A DNA stretch of 64,000 nucleotides from Ga0074130 sp035565355 (GTDB lineage: Bacteria > Pseudomonadota > Gammaproteobacteria > Burkholderiales > Rhodocyclaceae), in contig DATMSM010000044.1 of the NCBI GenBank assembly GCA_035565355.1, positions 1 through 64,000 on the forward strand. Reading direction: 5' to 3'. Below, in pieces: positions 33,678-40,578 of the stretch. A program made the translations under genes and the position numbers. The notes under the pieces are model-generated. The model did not search any database. It was not told the DNA's origin and saw only the letters and a program-made list of their open reading frames with translations. Positions within the stretch are counted from its first letter, which is position 1, and each line of letters starts with the position of its first letter.

Positions 33678-34487
33678 ATGGATGGCTACAATGCTCGCCT
33701 GGAAGTCGATATTCCCTATTTACAGCCGCATAGCGCATGCAAGGTCTGTGGAGAACAAGCCAGCCTGTATGGCGTAGTCGACTTTACTAAGACCTGCGCG
33801 CAAGAACTCAAACTAGCGCCAGTCGGCGTCCCGGTCTACTACTATCAATGCAGCCACTGCCAGTTTTTATTTACGCGGGCATTCGACAAGTGGACGGTCG
33901 GCGACTTCAATCGCCACATCTATAACAAAAACTACCAGGTATTCGACCCTGATTCCCTGGAAATACGTCCGAGCAGTTTCTACGTTTTTTTTCAAGAAGT
34001 CCTAAGCAAACACCGGGGCCGCATTCGCGGATTGGACTATGGGGGGGGCAACGGTCTATTGTCGCGTTTAATGGTCGATAAGGGCTACGACTTCAGCACT
34101 TGGGATCCAATGGAGGCGGAACAGACCATTCCCGAAGGTAAATTCAACCTCATCAGCGCCATTGAAGTAGCTGAGCACGTTCCCGATCCCCATACGTTCT
34201 TTACCGCCATAGACCGTTACTTATCCCAAGATGGGCTCTGCTTTTTCACTACCGCAGTCCAGGATAGCGCCGATATCGAAGACCTGATGGCTTGGTGGTA
34301 CGTAGCTCCCATCAATGGCCATATCAGCTTGTACTCGCATAAAGCCATTGAGCATTTATGTGCCCAATATGGTCTGCGAGGCCATATCAGTGGCGGTCGA
34401 CACTTTCTCTACCGAGAGCCTACACCGCTTCTTGATGAGTTTATAAACACCATACTCTCCCATGAGGAGGCAAGTCACAGCAGCTAA
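33678..34487 (+). CDS. class I SAM-dependent methyltransferase with zinc-ribbon N terminus
   Basis: A 269-residue protein. The N-terminal 70 residues hold CKVCGEQ and CSHCQFLF, two CxxC pairs that probably bind zinc, as in sugar C-methyltransferases. The methyltransferase domain has RGLDYGGGNGLLSRLM (motif I, about residues 115-130) and FNLISAIEVAEHVPDPHTFF. The pattern resembles methyltransferases in O-antigen and glycan clusters. AGGAAGAG precedes the ATG. It is the last gene of the ABC-exporter group and may modify the exported glycan or a pilin-linked sugar; no direct evidence for the substrate. Confidence 0.82.
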   Translation: MDGYNARLEVDIPYLQPHSACKVCGEQASLYGVVDFTKTCAQELKLAPVGVPVYYYQCSHCQFLFTRAFDKWTVGDFNRHIYNKNYQVFDPDSLEIRPSSFYVFFQEVLSKHRGRIRGLDYGGGNGLLSRLMVDKGYDFSTWDPMEAEQTIPEGKFNLISAIEVAEHVPDPHTFFTAIDRYLSQDGLCFFTTAVQDSADIEDLMAWWYVAPINGHISLYSHKAIEHLCAQYGLRGHISGGRHFLYREPTPLLDEFINTILSHEEASHSS

Positions 34488-34537
34488 GCCTCAGCGGGGA
34501 AGCTGATATCAGATGCAACTTCGTCGGGGGTATTCGG

Positions 34538-34948
34538 CTATCTAGCCTTACCTGCCAGCGCCTTCGCCAGCCGGCGGAAATCATGCTCCGCTTGCCACTC
34601 TGCTCGTTCGGGCGTGGCATGCGCGTACGATAGAGCCTCTTCAGGGTTCTGTTTGAGGAAGGCATCCAGAGTTTGGCGCAGAATGCCATGATGCGGCAGC
34701 ATCGGTCCCATGAACAACACCAGCTCCTTGCGTTGAATCAGCAAGGTCGGAAAGTTCTCGATATCCCAGTCTTCGACACCCGAGTTCTCGTCCTCGATAT
34801 CGACCCACACGAAGCCCACGTCGGGATATCGCGCCTCCATCTCCCGGAAACCGTCCTCATACTCGCGGCAAGTACCGCACCAGGCGGCACAAAGACAAAC
34901 GACGAGGAATTCGCGGGCGATTGGGTCCAGGGGGTTCGGGGCGGACAT
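34538..34948 (-). CDS. thioredoxin-fold protein
   Basis: A 136-residue thioredoxin-like protein. The active site is CAAWCGTCREY near residue 23 (CGTC in place of the CGPC of thioredoxin) and the cis-proline lies in DIENFPTLLI. No signal peptide is evident, so it is likely cytoplasmic. The C-terminal 45 residues are a charged helical extension beyond the normal fold. I chose ATG 34948 over 34984 because the extension adds nothing conserved. It is divergent to the class II aldolase gene and convergent with the methyltransferase gene. Confidence 0.85.
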   Translation of the reverse strand: MSAPNPLDPIAREFLVVCLCAAWCGTCREYEDGFREMEARYPDVGFVWVDIEDENSGVEDWDIENFPTLLIQRKELVLFMGPMLPHHGILRQTLDAFLKQNPEEALSYAHATPERAEWQAEHDFRRLAKALAGKAR

Positions 34949-35011
34949 CAGGGCGGTTAGAATTGCGGTTTGGTATTCGATCATACCCGATCACCACTGT
35001 ATTCTTCAGCC

Positions 35012-35785
35012 ATGAGCCTAGCCCTAGCCACCGACCAACGTCTCCCCGCCACACCGATCAGCGAGGCTGAGCGCGCACTGCGCATCGACCTGGCCGCCGC
35101 ATATCGCCTGGCTGCCCGCCAAGGCTGGGACGACCTGATCTATACGCATATCACAGCCCGCGTTCCCGGCGAGGACGGCGCCTTTCTCATCAACCCGTTT
35201 GGTCTGCGCTTCGACGAAATCACCGCCGCCAGCCTGGTCAAGATCAATATCCACGGCCAGATCTACGGCGACGCCGATGTGGAAGTGAATGCCATCGGCT
35301 TTCGCATCCACGCCACCGTGCATGCAGCCCGTCACGATGCGCATTGCGTCATGCATCTGCACAACGTCAATGCAATTGCCGTGTCGGCCCAGCTCGACGG
35401 CCTGCTGCCGATTTCGCAGCATGCGATGCGCTTCTACAAGCAGATCGGCTATCACGACTACGAAGGCCTGTCACTGACCGAACCCGAGGGGCGGCGCATG
35501 GTTCAAAGTCTGGCCGACTACCCGGCCCTGCTACTGCGCAATCACGGCAGTCTGGTGTGCGGCCGCACCGTGGCCGAAGCGTATGTGTTGATGGACACGC
35601 TGGACAAAGCCTGCCAGATCCAGCTCAAGGCCCAGGCCGGTGGTACGGAGCTGGTGACGCCGCCGCCCCAAGTCCTGCAACACACCGCGCGCCAGCTCGT
35701 CAGCGACGATGTGCCGGAAGGCGAACGCGAGTGGCCGGCGCTGCTGCGCCTGCTCGATCAGAGCGACGCCTCATACCGCAACTAA
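35012..35785 (+). CDS. class II aldolase/adducin family protein
   Basis: A 257-residue class II aldolase-fold protein. The zinc-site histidines lie in HLHNVNAIAVSAQ (HxH) and, further on, in LLLRNHGSLVCGRT; IYTHITARVPGEDGAFLINP is the phosphate-loop region. Members cleave small phosphorylated or carboxylated substrates, but many in this group are only called class II aldolase and adducin proteins, with unknown substrate. The ATG at 35012 removes 14 weak residues of the longer frame. The tautomerase-like gene follows 27 bases later, probably in the same transcript. Confidence 0.87.
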   Translation: MSLALATDQRLPATPISEAERALRIDLAAAYRLAARQGWDDLIYTHITARVPGEDGAFLINPFGLRFDEITAASLVKINIHGQIYGDADVEVNAIGFRIHATVHAARHDAHCVMHLHNVNAIAVSAQLDGLLPISQHAMRFYKQIGYHDYEGLSLTEPEGRRMVQSLADYPALLLRNHGSLVCGRTVAEAYVLMDTLDKACQIQLKAQAGGTELVTPPPQVLQHTARQLVSDDVPEGEREWPALLRLLDQSDASYRN

Positions 35786-35812
35786 GTACAAGCTTTTCAA
35801 AAGGAGCCTCTT

Positions 35813-36001
35813 ATGCCCACTTTCAACGTTCAGATTTTCGAAGGCCGCACGCTCGAAGAGAAGCGCGAGTTCGTCAAAGCCATCACCGAAGCCAGCTGCC
35901 GCACCATAGGCTGCACGCCGGAATCCGTGGATGTCATCATCACCGAACTGAAGAAGGAGCACTGGGCCACCGGCGGCGTGCTCTGGTCGGACCGATCCTG
36001 A
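35813..36001 (+). CDS. 4-oxalocrotonate tautomerase-like protein
   Basis: A 62-residue tautomerase-superfamily protein. After removal of the initiator methionine the catalytic proline is at the N terminus (PTFNVQIFEGRTLEEKREFV). The length and the pattern TEASCRTIGCTPESVDVII match the 4-oxalocrotonate tautomerase family, which interconverts enol and keto acids as a homohexamer. Its natural substrate here is unknown. AAAAGGAGCC precedes the ATG and a strong terminator follows. It shares an operon with the class II aldolase protein. Confidence 0.9.
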   Translation: MPTFNVQIFEGRTLEEKREFVKAITEASCRTIGCTPESVDVIITELKKEHWATGGVLWSDRS

Positions 36002-36017
36002 CACCCACGCTACGTAA

Positions 36018-36060
36018 TAAAAAGCGGAGCCTAAGTTAAGAACCTAGGCTCCGCTTTTTA
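36018..36060 (+). terminator. terminator after the tautomerase gene
   Basis: AAAAAGCGGAGCCTA and TAGGCTCCGCTTTTT pair perfectly around an eleven-base loop, followed on the plus strand by T. It is 16 bases after the stop codon. Confidence 0.9.
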
Positions 36061-36152
36061 TTGCCTGTCTATTGAGGGAGGCGGGCACAAGCACGATGAA
36101 CCCTAGCTCCCCCTCCCCGAGGGAAAGGGGCTAGGACTCAGGCTTGCCTGTC
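36061..36152. repeat. small palindromic intergenic element with flanking direct repeats
   Basis: TTGCCTGTC occurs at 36061-36069 and again at 36144-36152, flanking about 75 bases that contain an inverted repeat (CCTAGC at 36102-36107 and GCTAGG at 36130-36135, with C and G runs inside). The right copy runs into the stop codon of the MBL-fold gene. It may be a short mobile or palindromic repeat, or chance. Confidence 0.35.
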
Positions 36153-37032
36153 ACCACTCGATCTCCATCCCCTCGCGCGCCAGCACGACCTCTGGCCCGT
36201 TCGCAGGCACCCGCGTCAGCATGTCGGCAAACACCTTTTCCAGTTCCTCGTCGCTACGCGTCGGCTCATGGTGGGTACAAATCAGCTTCTTGGCGCCGAC
36301 CCGGTAGGCCAGCTCCAGGCTGTTGTCAAAAGTACCGTGCCCCCAGCCCACCTTGGACGGATATTCGGCCGTGGTGTATGAACAGTCCATGACCAGCACA
36401 TCCACGCCCTGCAAAAAAGCGTCGAGCTCGGCCTGACGTGCATCGATCATGGCCTGGTACTCGTCGTAGTCAGCATCCCCGGGTGTGTAGATATTGGTCC
36501 AGGGCTCATGGTCACCGCTGAAGAACATCGACTTTCCCTGGCATTCGACACGGTAGCCGAAGTTGGTGACTGGGTGGTTCAGCAAGGTATTGCACACGGC
36601 CGCATCGCCGACAATTACGGTCTCGCCTATCGCCAGCGTCTGATATTCGATTGCCGCGCGCAACTCCGCCTCGCGCACCGGAAAATAGCTGTACTGCAAC
36701 TGCACATTCATGATCTGCTCGATGCCACTGCCGGAAACAAAATCGTAGGCGCCATGGATCTTGGCCTTGTTGCCGGGGATATAGAGCGGGGTAAAGAAGG
36801 GCAGGCCCTGGATATGGTCCCAGTGCGTGTGGGTGATGAAGATATTGGCGCTGACCGGTAATTGCTTGAGCAGGGACTGAGCTAGCGGAAAGATGCCAGT
36901 CCCGGCATCGAAGATAAGCAGCTCGCCCGCATCGCTGCGCACCTCGATACAGGTCGTGTTGCCGCCATAGCGCGCGGTATGCGGGCCAGGCGACGCAATC
37001 GAACCGCGTACGCCCCAGAAACGAATCTTCAT
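36151..37032 (-). CDS. metallo-beta-lactamase fold hydrolase
   Basis: A 293-residue MBL-fold protein. It begins with MKIRFWGVRGSIASPGP, a sequence typical of a PhnP/RNase Z-like subgroup, and the metal site is THTHWDHIQG near residue 85, followed by later histidines in FFSGDHEPW and LICTHHEP. Members of this subgroup are often annotated as phosphodiesterase- or cyclic-nucleotide-type hydrolases, but the substrate is unknown. GGAGG precedes the ATG at 37032; the longer frame to 37095 runs into the HDOD gene. It is 20 bases downstream of that gene and probably co-transcribed. Confidence 0.85.
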   Translation of the reverse strand: MKIRFWGVRGSIASPGPHTARYGGNTTCIEVRSDAGELLIFDAGTGIFPLAQSLLKQLPVSANIFITHTHWDHIQGLPFFTPLYIPGNKAKIHGAYDFVSGSGIEQIMNVQLQYSYFPVREAELRAAIEYQTLAIGETVIVGDAAVCNTLLNHPVTNFGYRVECQGKSMFFSGDHEPWTNIYTPGDADYDEYQAMIDARQAELDAFLQGVDVLVMDCSYTTAEYPSKVGWGHGTFDNSLELAYRVGAKKLICTHHEPTRSDEELEKVFADMLTRVPANGPEVVLAREGMEIEW

Positions 37033-37051
37033 ACTGCGACTATCCTCCGCA

Positions 37052-37915
37052 TTATTCCGCCTCGACCTGGGCAAAACTGCGTGCCTCGGCCACAAACTTG
37101 TCGATATCCCCCAGGCTGGCGATCACGGCTTCCAGATCGGTGCCGAAGCGCTGCGGTGCAATCGCCCCCTCGCCCAGGCGATAGGGATTGCCGGCATCAC
37201 CGAATTGACGATAACGGCAGATCTGATCGGCCATGCGCAGACAATCGCCCATTGCATTCTGCCCAGCCTCGCTGTGGTGATTACGAATGCACTCGACCAA
37301 GGAGGGCGGAAACTGCCAACGTTCAGCCAGCATGGAACCGACTACGGTGTGATCCGCGCCGATGACAGCGGCCTCGGCGACATGCAACTGCACATTGTGC
37401 GCCGCGCAGTAATCCAGTGCCTCACGAAACTCCGTCGGCATGAACTGGGCAAACACCACTTTGCCGAAATCATGCAGCAATCCGGCGATATAACAGTCAC
37501 CGGGGTCCAACTCGCCCGCAAGCTGGTGGCTGGCCAACGCACGAGCAATCGAGGCCACGGTCAGCGAATGCATCAGGTATTTCTGCACGTCAAAGCCGGC
37601 TGCATTCGTGCGCGGCAGGATACCCACCGCCGCAAACGACAGTGCCATATTCTTGACGGTATTGAGGCCCAGATAGACGACAGACTGATTGATCGACGTC
37701 ATTTTGCTGGGCAGCGAGAAGGCCGCGGAATTGATGACCTTGAGGATCTTGACCGTCATCACCGGATCCTTCTCGATGACGCCGACCAGCTCCCGCGGCA
37801 GGCAATTGATGTTGCGCGTCAGCTCAAGCACCTTCTGCACGCTCTTGGGAAAGGCGGGCATGCGTTCGACGGCGGCACCAAGCTTCTTTTCGACGTCCGG
37901 AGAAATCTGGCTCAC
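37052..37915 (-). CDS. HDOD domain protein
   Basis: A 287-residue HDOD protein, a signalling-output module related to HD phosphohydrolases. Residues about 15-215 cover the domain: LPRELVGVIEKDPVMTVKIL, VYLGLNTVKNMALSF, and the partial HD-like motif YIAGLLHDFGKVVFA. HDOD proteins lack full catalytic metal sites and act in regulation, often linked to two-component or cyclic-di-GMP systems. No receiver or GGDEF domain is fused here. It shares a transcript with the MBL-fold gene downstream; the divergent neighbour is cobA. Confidence 0.9.
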   Translation of the reverse strand: MSQISPDVEKKLGAAVERMPAFPKSVQKVLELTRNINCLPRELVGVIEKDPVMTVKILKVINSAAFSLPSKMTSINQSVVYLGLNTVKNMALSFAAVGILPRTNAAGFDVQKYLMHSLTVASIARALASHQLAGELDPGDCYIAGLLHDFGKVVFAQFMPTEFREALDYCAAHNVQLHVAEAAVIGADHTVVGSMLAERWQFPPSLVECIRNHHSEAGQNAMGDCLRMADQICRYRQFGDAGNPYRLGEGAIAPQRFGTDLEAVIASLGDIDKFVAEARSFAQVEAE

Positions 37916-38019
37916 GGGCAGTTTTCCGATGCGGGATGGCGCATTATAAAGTCAGGCACTATTCACAGGCCCGGGCACAGATGCGAAAATCCCGCCCACC
38001 CAGCCGAAATAACAACACG

Positions 38020-38811
38020 ATGATTCCCTTCTCCGACCTGCCCCTGCCGCATCGCCCCGCCGAACCGGGCACCGTCTATCTGGTCGGCGCCGGCCCCGGC
38101 CACCCGGAACTGCTGACCGTGCGTGCAGCGCGCCTACTTGCCCAGGCCGATGCACTTGCTTACGATCACTTGGTCGCCCCGGAAATCATCGCCATGGCGC
38201 CAGCCCATGCCGAACGCATCTATGTCGGCAAGGAACGCAATCAGCACACCCTGCCGCAAGACGATCTTAACCTGCTGCTGGTGAAGCTGGCCAAGGCCGG
38301 CAAGCGCGTGGTGCGGCTCAAAGGTGGCGATCCCTACATCTTCGGGCGCGGCGGTGAAGAGGCAGAAATCCTGGCCGCGCACGGAGTGCCTTTTGAGGTC
38401 GTGCCCGGCGTCACCGCGGCCGCCGGCGTCGCCGCCTACGCCGGCATTCCGCTGACCCATCGCGAGCATGCCCAAGCCTGTGTCCTAGTCACCGGCCACC
38501 TCAAGGATGGCAGCGCCGACCTGGACTGGGTGGGACTGGCGCGCAAGGAACAGACGGTGGTCATCTACATGGGACTGCAAGGCCTGCCGACGCTGTGCAC
38601 TCGCCTGATCGAACATGGCCTACCCAGCGACTGGCCGGCCGCCATTGTCCAGCAGGGCACAACCGCACGGCAAAGAACGGTGGTGGGTACACTCAGCACC
38701 TTGCCCGCGCTGGCCGAAGCGGCGCAGCTCAAGGCACCCACGCTGATCGTCATCGGCAGTGTGGTCAGCCTGCGCGAGAAGCTGGCCTGGCTGGACGAAC
38801 CGGCGCTATAA
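38020..38811 (+). CDS. cobA: uroporphyrinogen-III C-methyltransferase
   Basis: A 263-residue SUMT enzyme that methylates uroporphyrinogen III at C2 and C7 to precorrin-2, the precursor of siroheme and cobalamin. Signatures: VYLVGAGPGHPELLTVRAAR, RLKGGDPYIFGRGGEEAE and VPGVTAAAGVAAYAGIPLTH. It has no CysG-type dehydrogenase/ferrochelatase domain, so those steps are elsewhere. Siroheme is needed by the CysI encoded at 55.7 kb, giving this enzyme a role in sulfate assimilation. I chose ATG 38020; the frame is open upstream to 37936. A perfect palindromic terminator follows. Confidence 0.93.
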   Translation: MIPFSDLPLPHRPAEPGTVYLVGAGPGHPELLTVRAARLLAQADALAYDHLVAPEIIAMAPAHAERIYVGKERNQHTLPQDDLNLLLVKLAKAGKRVVRLKGGDPYIFGRGGEEAEILAAHGVPFEVVPGVTAAAGVAAYAGIPLTHREHAQACVLVTGHLKDGSADLDWVGLARKEQTVVIYMGLQGLPTLCTRLIEHGLPSDWPAAIVQQGTTARQRTVVGTLSTLPALAEAAQLKAPTLIVIGSVVSLREKLAWLDEPAL

Positions 38812-38834
38812 AGTAGTCGCGCAGCCCCACAAGC

Positions 38835-38866
38835 AAAAAAGCCTCACCGATCGGTGAGGCTTTTTT
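38835..38866. terminator. bidirectional terminator between cobA and the HTH-REC regulator
   Basis: A perfect 32-base palindrome (arm AAAAAAGCCTCACCGA) with A and T runs of six on either side. It lies between two convergent genes and can end both transcripts. Confidence 0.92.
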
Positions 38867-38882
38867 AGCGGACATGTACCAA

Positions 38883-39491
38883 TCAGACGCTGATGGTGTT
38901 TTCGTTGATCGCCCAGATTTCGCGGTAGGCGCCGGCCAGCTTGATGAGTTGCGTATACGGCACCGGCTTGTGGAACACCGACACGCCGGGCGGCAGGCCG
39001 CCGCGACTTTCGATCTCGGACGGCTCCAGCGCGGTCGCCACAACAATTTGCATGGGCTTGGCCAAGGCACGCTTGGTCAGCGTTTCCAACATGCCGAAAC
39101 CATCAATGCCCGGCATCACCAGGTCAGTCACCAGCAGGTCCGGCTGTTGCTCGCCAATCAGCAGCAAAGCTTCGTAGCCCGACTCGGCGGTACGCACATT
39201 GACGCGCTGCTTGCCCATACGCACCAGCACGGTCTGGTACATCTCGCGCTGAACGGGGTCATCCTCGACCACCAGGATCTCGAAACGATGAACCGGAATC
39301 GCCAGCTCGGCACGGCGACGAGCCAGCACTTCGTCAACTGAGGTACGCAGGATGCGGCGGTGACCGCCCGGCGTCTTCCAGGCCTTCAGACGGCCCTCTT
39401 CCACCCATATCTGCGCTGTGCGCACACTGATACCAAGGGCCAAGGCGGCCTCACGCGTCGAGCATGTTTCTTCCGGATTACGGATGTCCAT
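38883..39491 (-). CDS. response regulator with N-terminal HTH domain
   Basis: A 202-residue regulator with the domains in reversed order. Residues about 8-60 form a MerR/excisionase-like DNA-binding domain (STREAALALGISVRTAQIWV, then KTPGGHRRI). Residues about 72-195 are a receiver domain with ILVVEDDPVQREMY, the phosphoacceptor aspartate in LLVTDLVMPGIDGFGM, and the switch lysine in VFHKPVP. Most response regulators have the receiver first. GGAG precedes the ATG. No kinase gene is adjacent; the large hybrid kinase at 9-12.5 kb is an orphan partner candidate, but nothing in the sequence links them. Confidence 0.88.
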   Translation of the reverse strand: MDIRNPEETCSTREAALALGISVRTAQIWVEEGRLKAWKTPGGHRRILRTSVDEVLARRRAELAIPVHRFEILVVEDDPVQREMYQTVLVRMGKQRVNVRTAESGYEALLLIGEQQPDLLVTDLVMPGIDGFGMLETLTKRALAKPMQIVVATALEPSEIESRGGLPPGVSVFHKPVPYTQLIKLAGAYREIWAINENTISV

Positions 39492-39761
39492 TGGGGTCTC
39501 CAGATTTCAGTTTTTTCGATAATAGCATTTGAACGAGAAACAAGAAAGCCCCCATGGCCTTGTCATGGAAGCTCAAATTGCAAGCAAATGCTAGATGGAA
39601 TTCGCGCACCCTACCCTGGCGCCAGGAAGTCGCATTTAGCCCATTTGCGAGTCAGGCGAGAATTATCAGCGGGGAGGGTTTGAAAAAAGAAAAAGGGCCA
39701 TCGGGTAGATGGCCCTTTTTGCGGGAAGTTCAAGCTGCGTCGTTTGTACTACCCGAATTTT
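39492..39761. other. 270-base gap with a terminator, no gene
   Basis: Between the HTH-REC gene and tRNA-Pro. It contains the tRNA terminator at 39690-39720 and, near its left end, the promoter region of the HTH-REC gene. An open frame at 39554-40258 on the plus strand runs through the tRNA and merR and is not a gene. Confidence 0.5.
39690..39720 (-). terminator. terminator of tRNA-Pro
   Basis: AAAAAGGGCCATC and GATGGCCCTTTTT pair around GGGTA. On the minus strand it lies 42 bases after the tRNA 3' end and has a T run, so it ends the merR-tRNA-Pro transcript. Confidence 0.85.
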
Positions 39762-39839
<78 letters not shown>

Positions 39840-39850
39840 CAAGCTTGAAA

Positions 39851-40231
39851 TTATACCAGAGGACGCGCCGGCAAACGCAGCATCTCGATGATGTTTGCAA
39901 GTTCCGCGCGCAAACTCGGCAGTGCCGACTCGGCCTCGGATTTATGCTCACGCAGATTGTGCGGCTCATCGAGGCGATTGCGTGCACCGCTGATGGTGAA
40001 GCCCTCCTGGTAAAGCAATTCGCGGATACGCCGCACCAGCAGCACTTCGTGGTGCTGGTAGTAGCGCCGGTTGCCGCGACGCTTGACCGGCTTGAGCTGC
40101 GTGAACTCCTGCTCCCAGTAGCGCAGCACATGCGGCTTGACGCCGCACAACTCGCTCACTTCACCGATCGTGAAGTAGCGCTTCGCCGGGATAGGCGGCA
40201 ACTCCTGCAATTCACTGGACGGCGTTTGCAT
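39851..40231 (-). CDS. MerR family transcriptional regulator
   Basis: A 126-residue MerR-type regulator. The N-terminal winged helix is RYFTIGEVSELCGVKPHVLR followed by YWEQEF, and the wing is RRGNRRYYQHHEVLLVRRIR. The C-terminal part is short and helical with no effector-binding cysteines. A MerR-like gene of this type regularly follows ihfA in proteobacteria, and its target is unknown. I chose ATG 40231; it overlaps the end of ihfA by 20 bases, so translation may be coupled. Confidence 0.9.
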   Translation of the reverse strand: MQTPSSELQELPPIPAKRYFTIGEVSELCGVKPHVLRYWEQEFTQLKPVKRRGNRRYYQHHEVLLVRRIRELLYQEGFTISGARNRLDEPHNLREHKSEAESALPSLRAELANIIEMLRLPARPLV

Positions 40232-40517
40232 GATCCAGCGTTTCAACCGCGAGCTTGAGCTTCTGGCTGGCGTGGAAGGTCACCACGCGCCGTGCGGTGA
40301 TCGGAATCTCTTCCCCGGTCTTGGGGTTGCGGCCCGGCCGCTGCGGCTTATCGCGCAGCTGGAAATTACCGAACCCGGAAAGCTTGACGCTGTCACCGCT
40401 TTCGAGGGCGATGCGAATCTCGTCGAAGAATGCTTCCACCATGTCCTTGGCTTCGCGTTTGTTGAGCCCGACCTTCTCAAACAAAAGATCGGCCAGTTCT
40501 GCCTTGGTCAATGTCAT
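40212..40517 (-). CDS. ihfA: integration host factor subunit alpha
   Basis: A 101-residue DNA-bending protein that pairs with IHF beta. MTLTKAELADLLFEKVGLNK starts the protein, GNFQLRDKPQRPGRNPKTGE is the DNA-binding arm region, and PITARRVVTFHASQKLK is typical of IHF/HU. GGGAG precedes ATG 40517; the longer frame to 40658 overlaps pheT and is not used. It follows pheT by 61 bases on the same strand, the usual position for ihfA. IHF often assists sigma-54 promoters, such as the one at 27085. Confidence 0.96.
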   Translation of the reverse strand: MTLTKAELADLLFEKVGLNKREAKDMVEAFFDEIRIALESGDSVKLSGFGNFQLRDKPQRPGRNPKTGEEIPITARRVVTFHASQKLKLAVETLDHANAVQ

Positions 40518-40578
40518 TCTGACTCCCTGGTCATTATTTGTTTTTGGGACCCCCAGGAGGCTCCCCTCCCATACTGCT

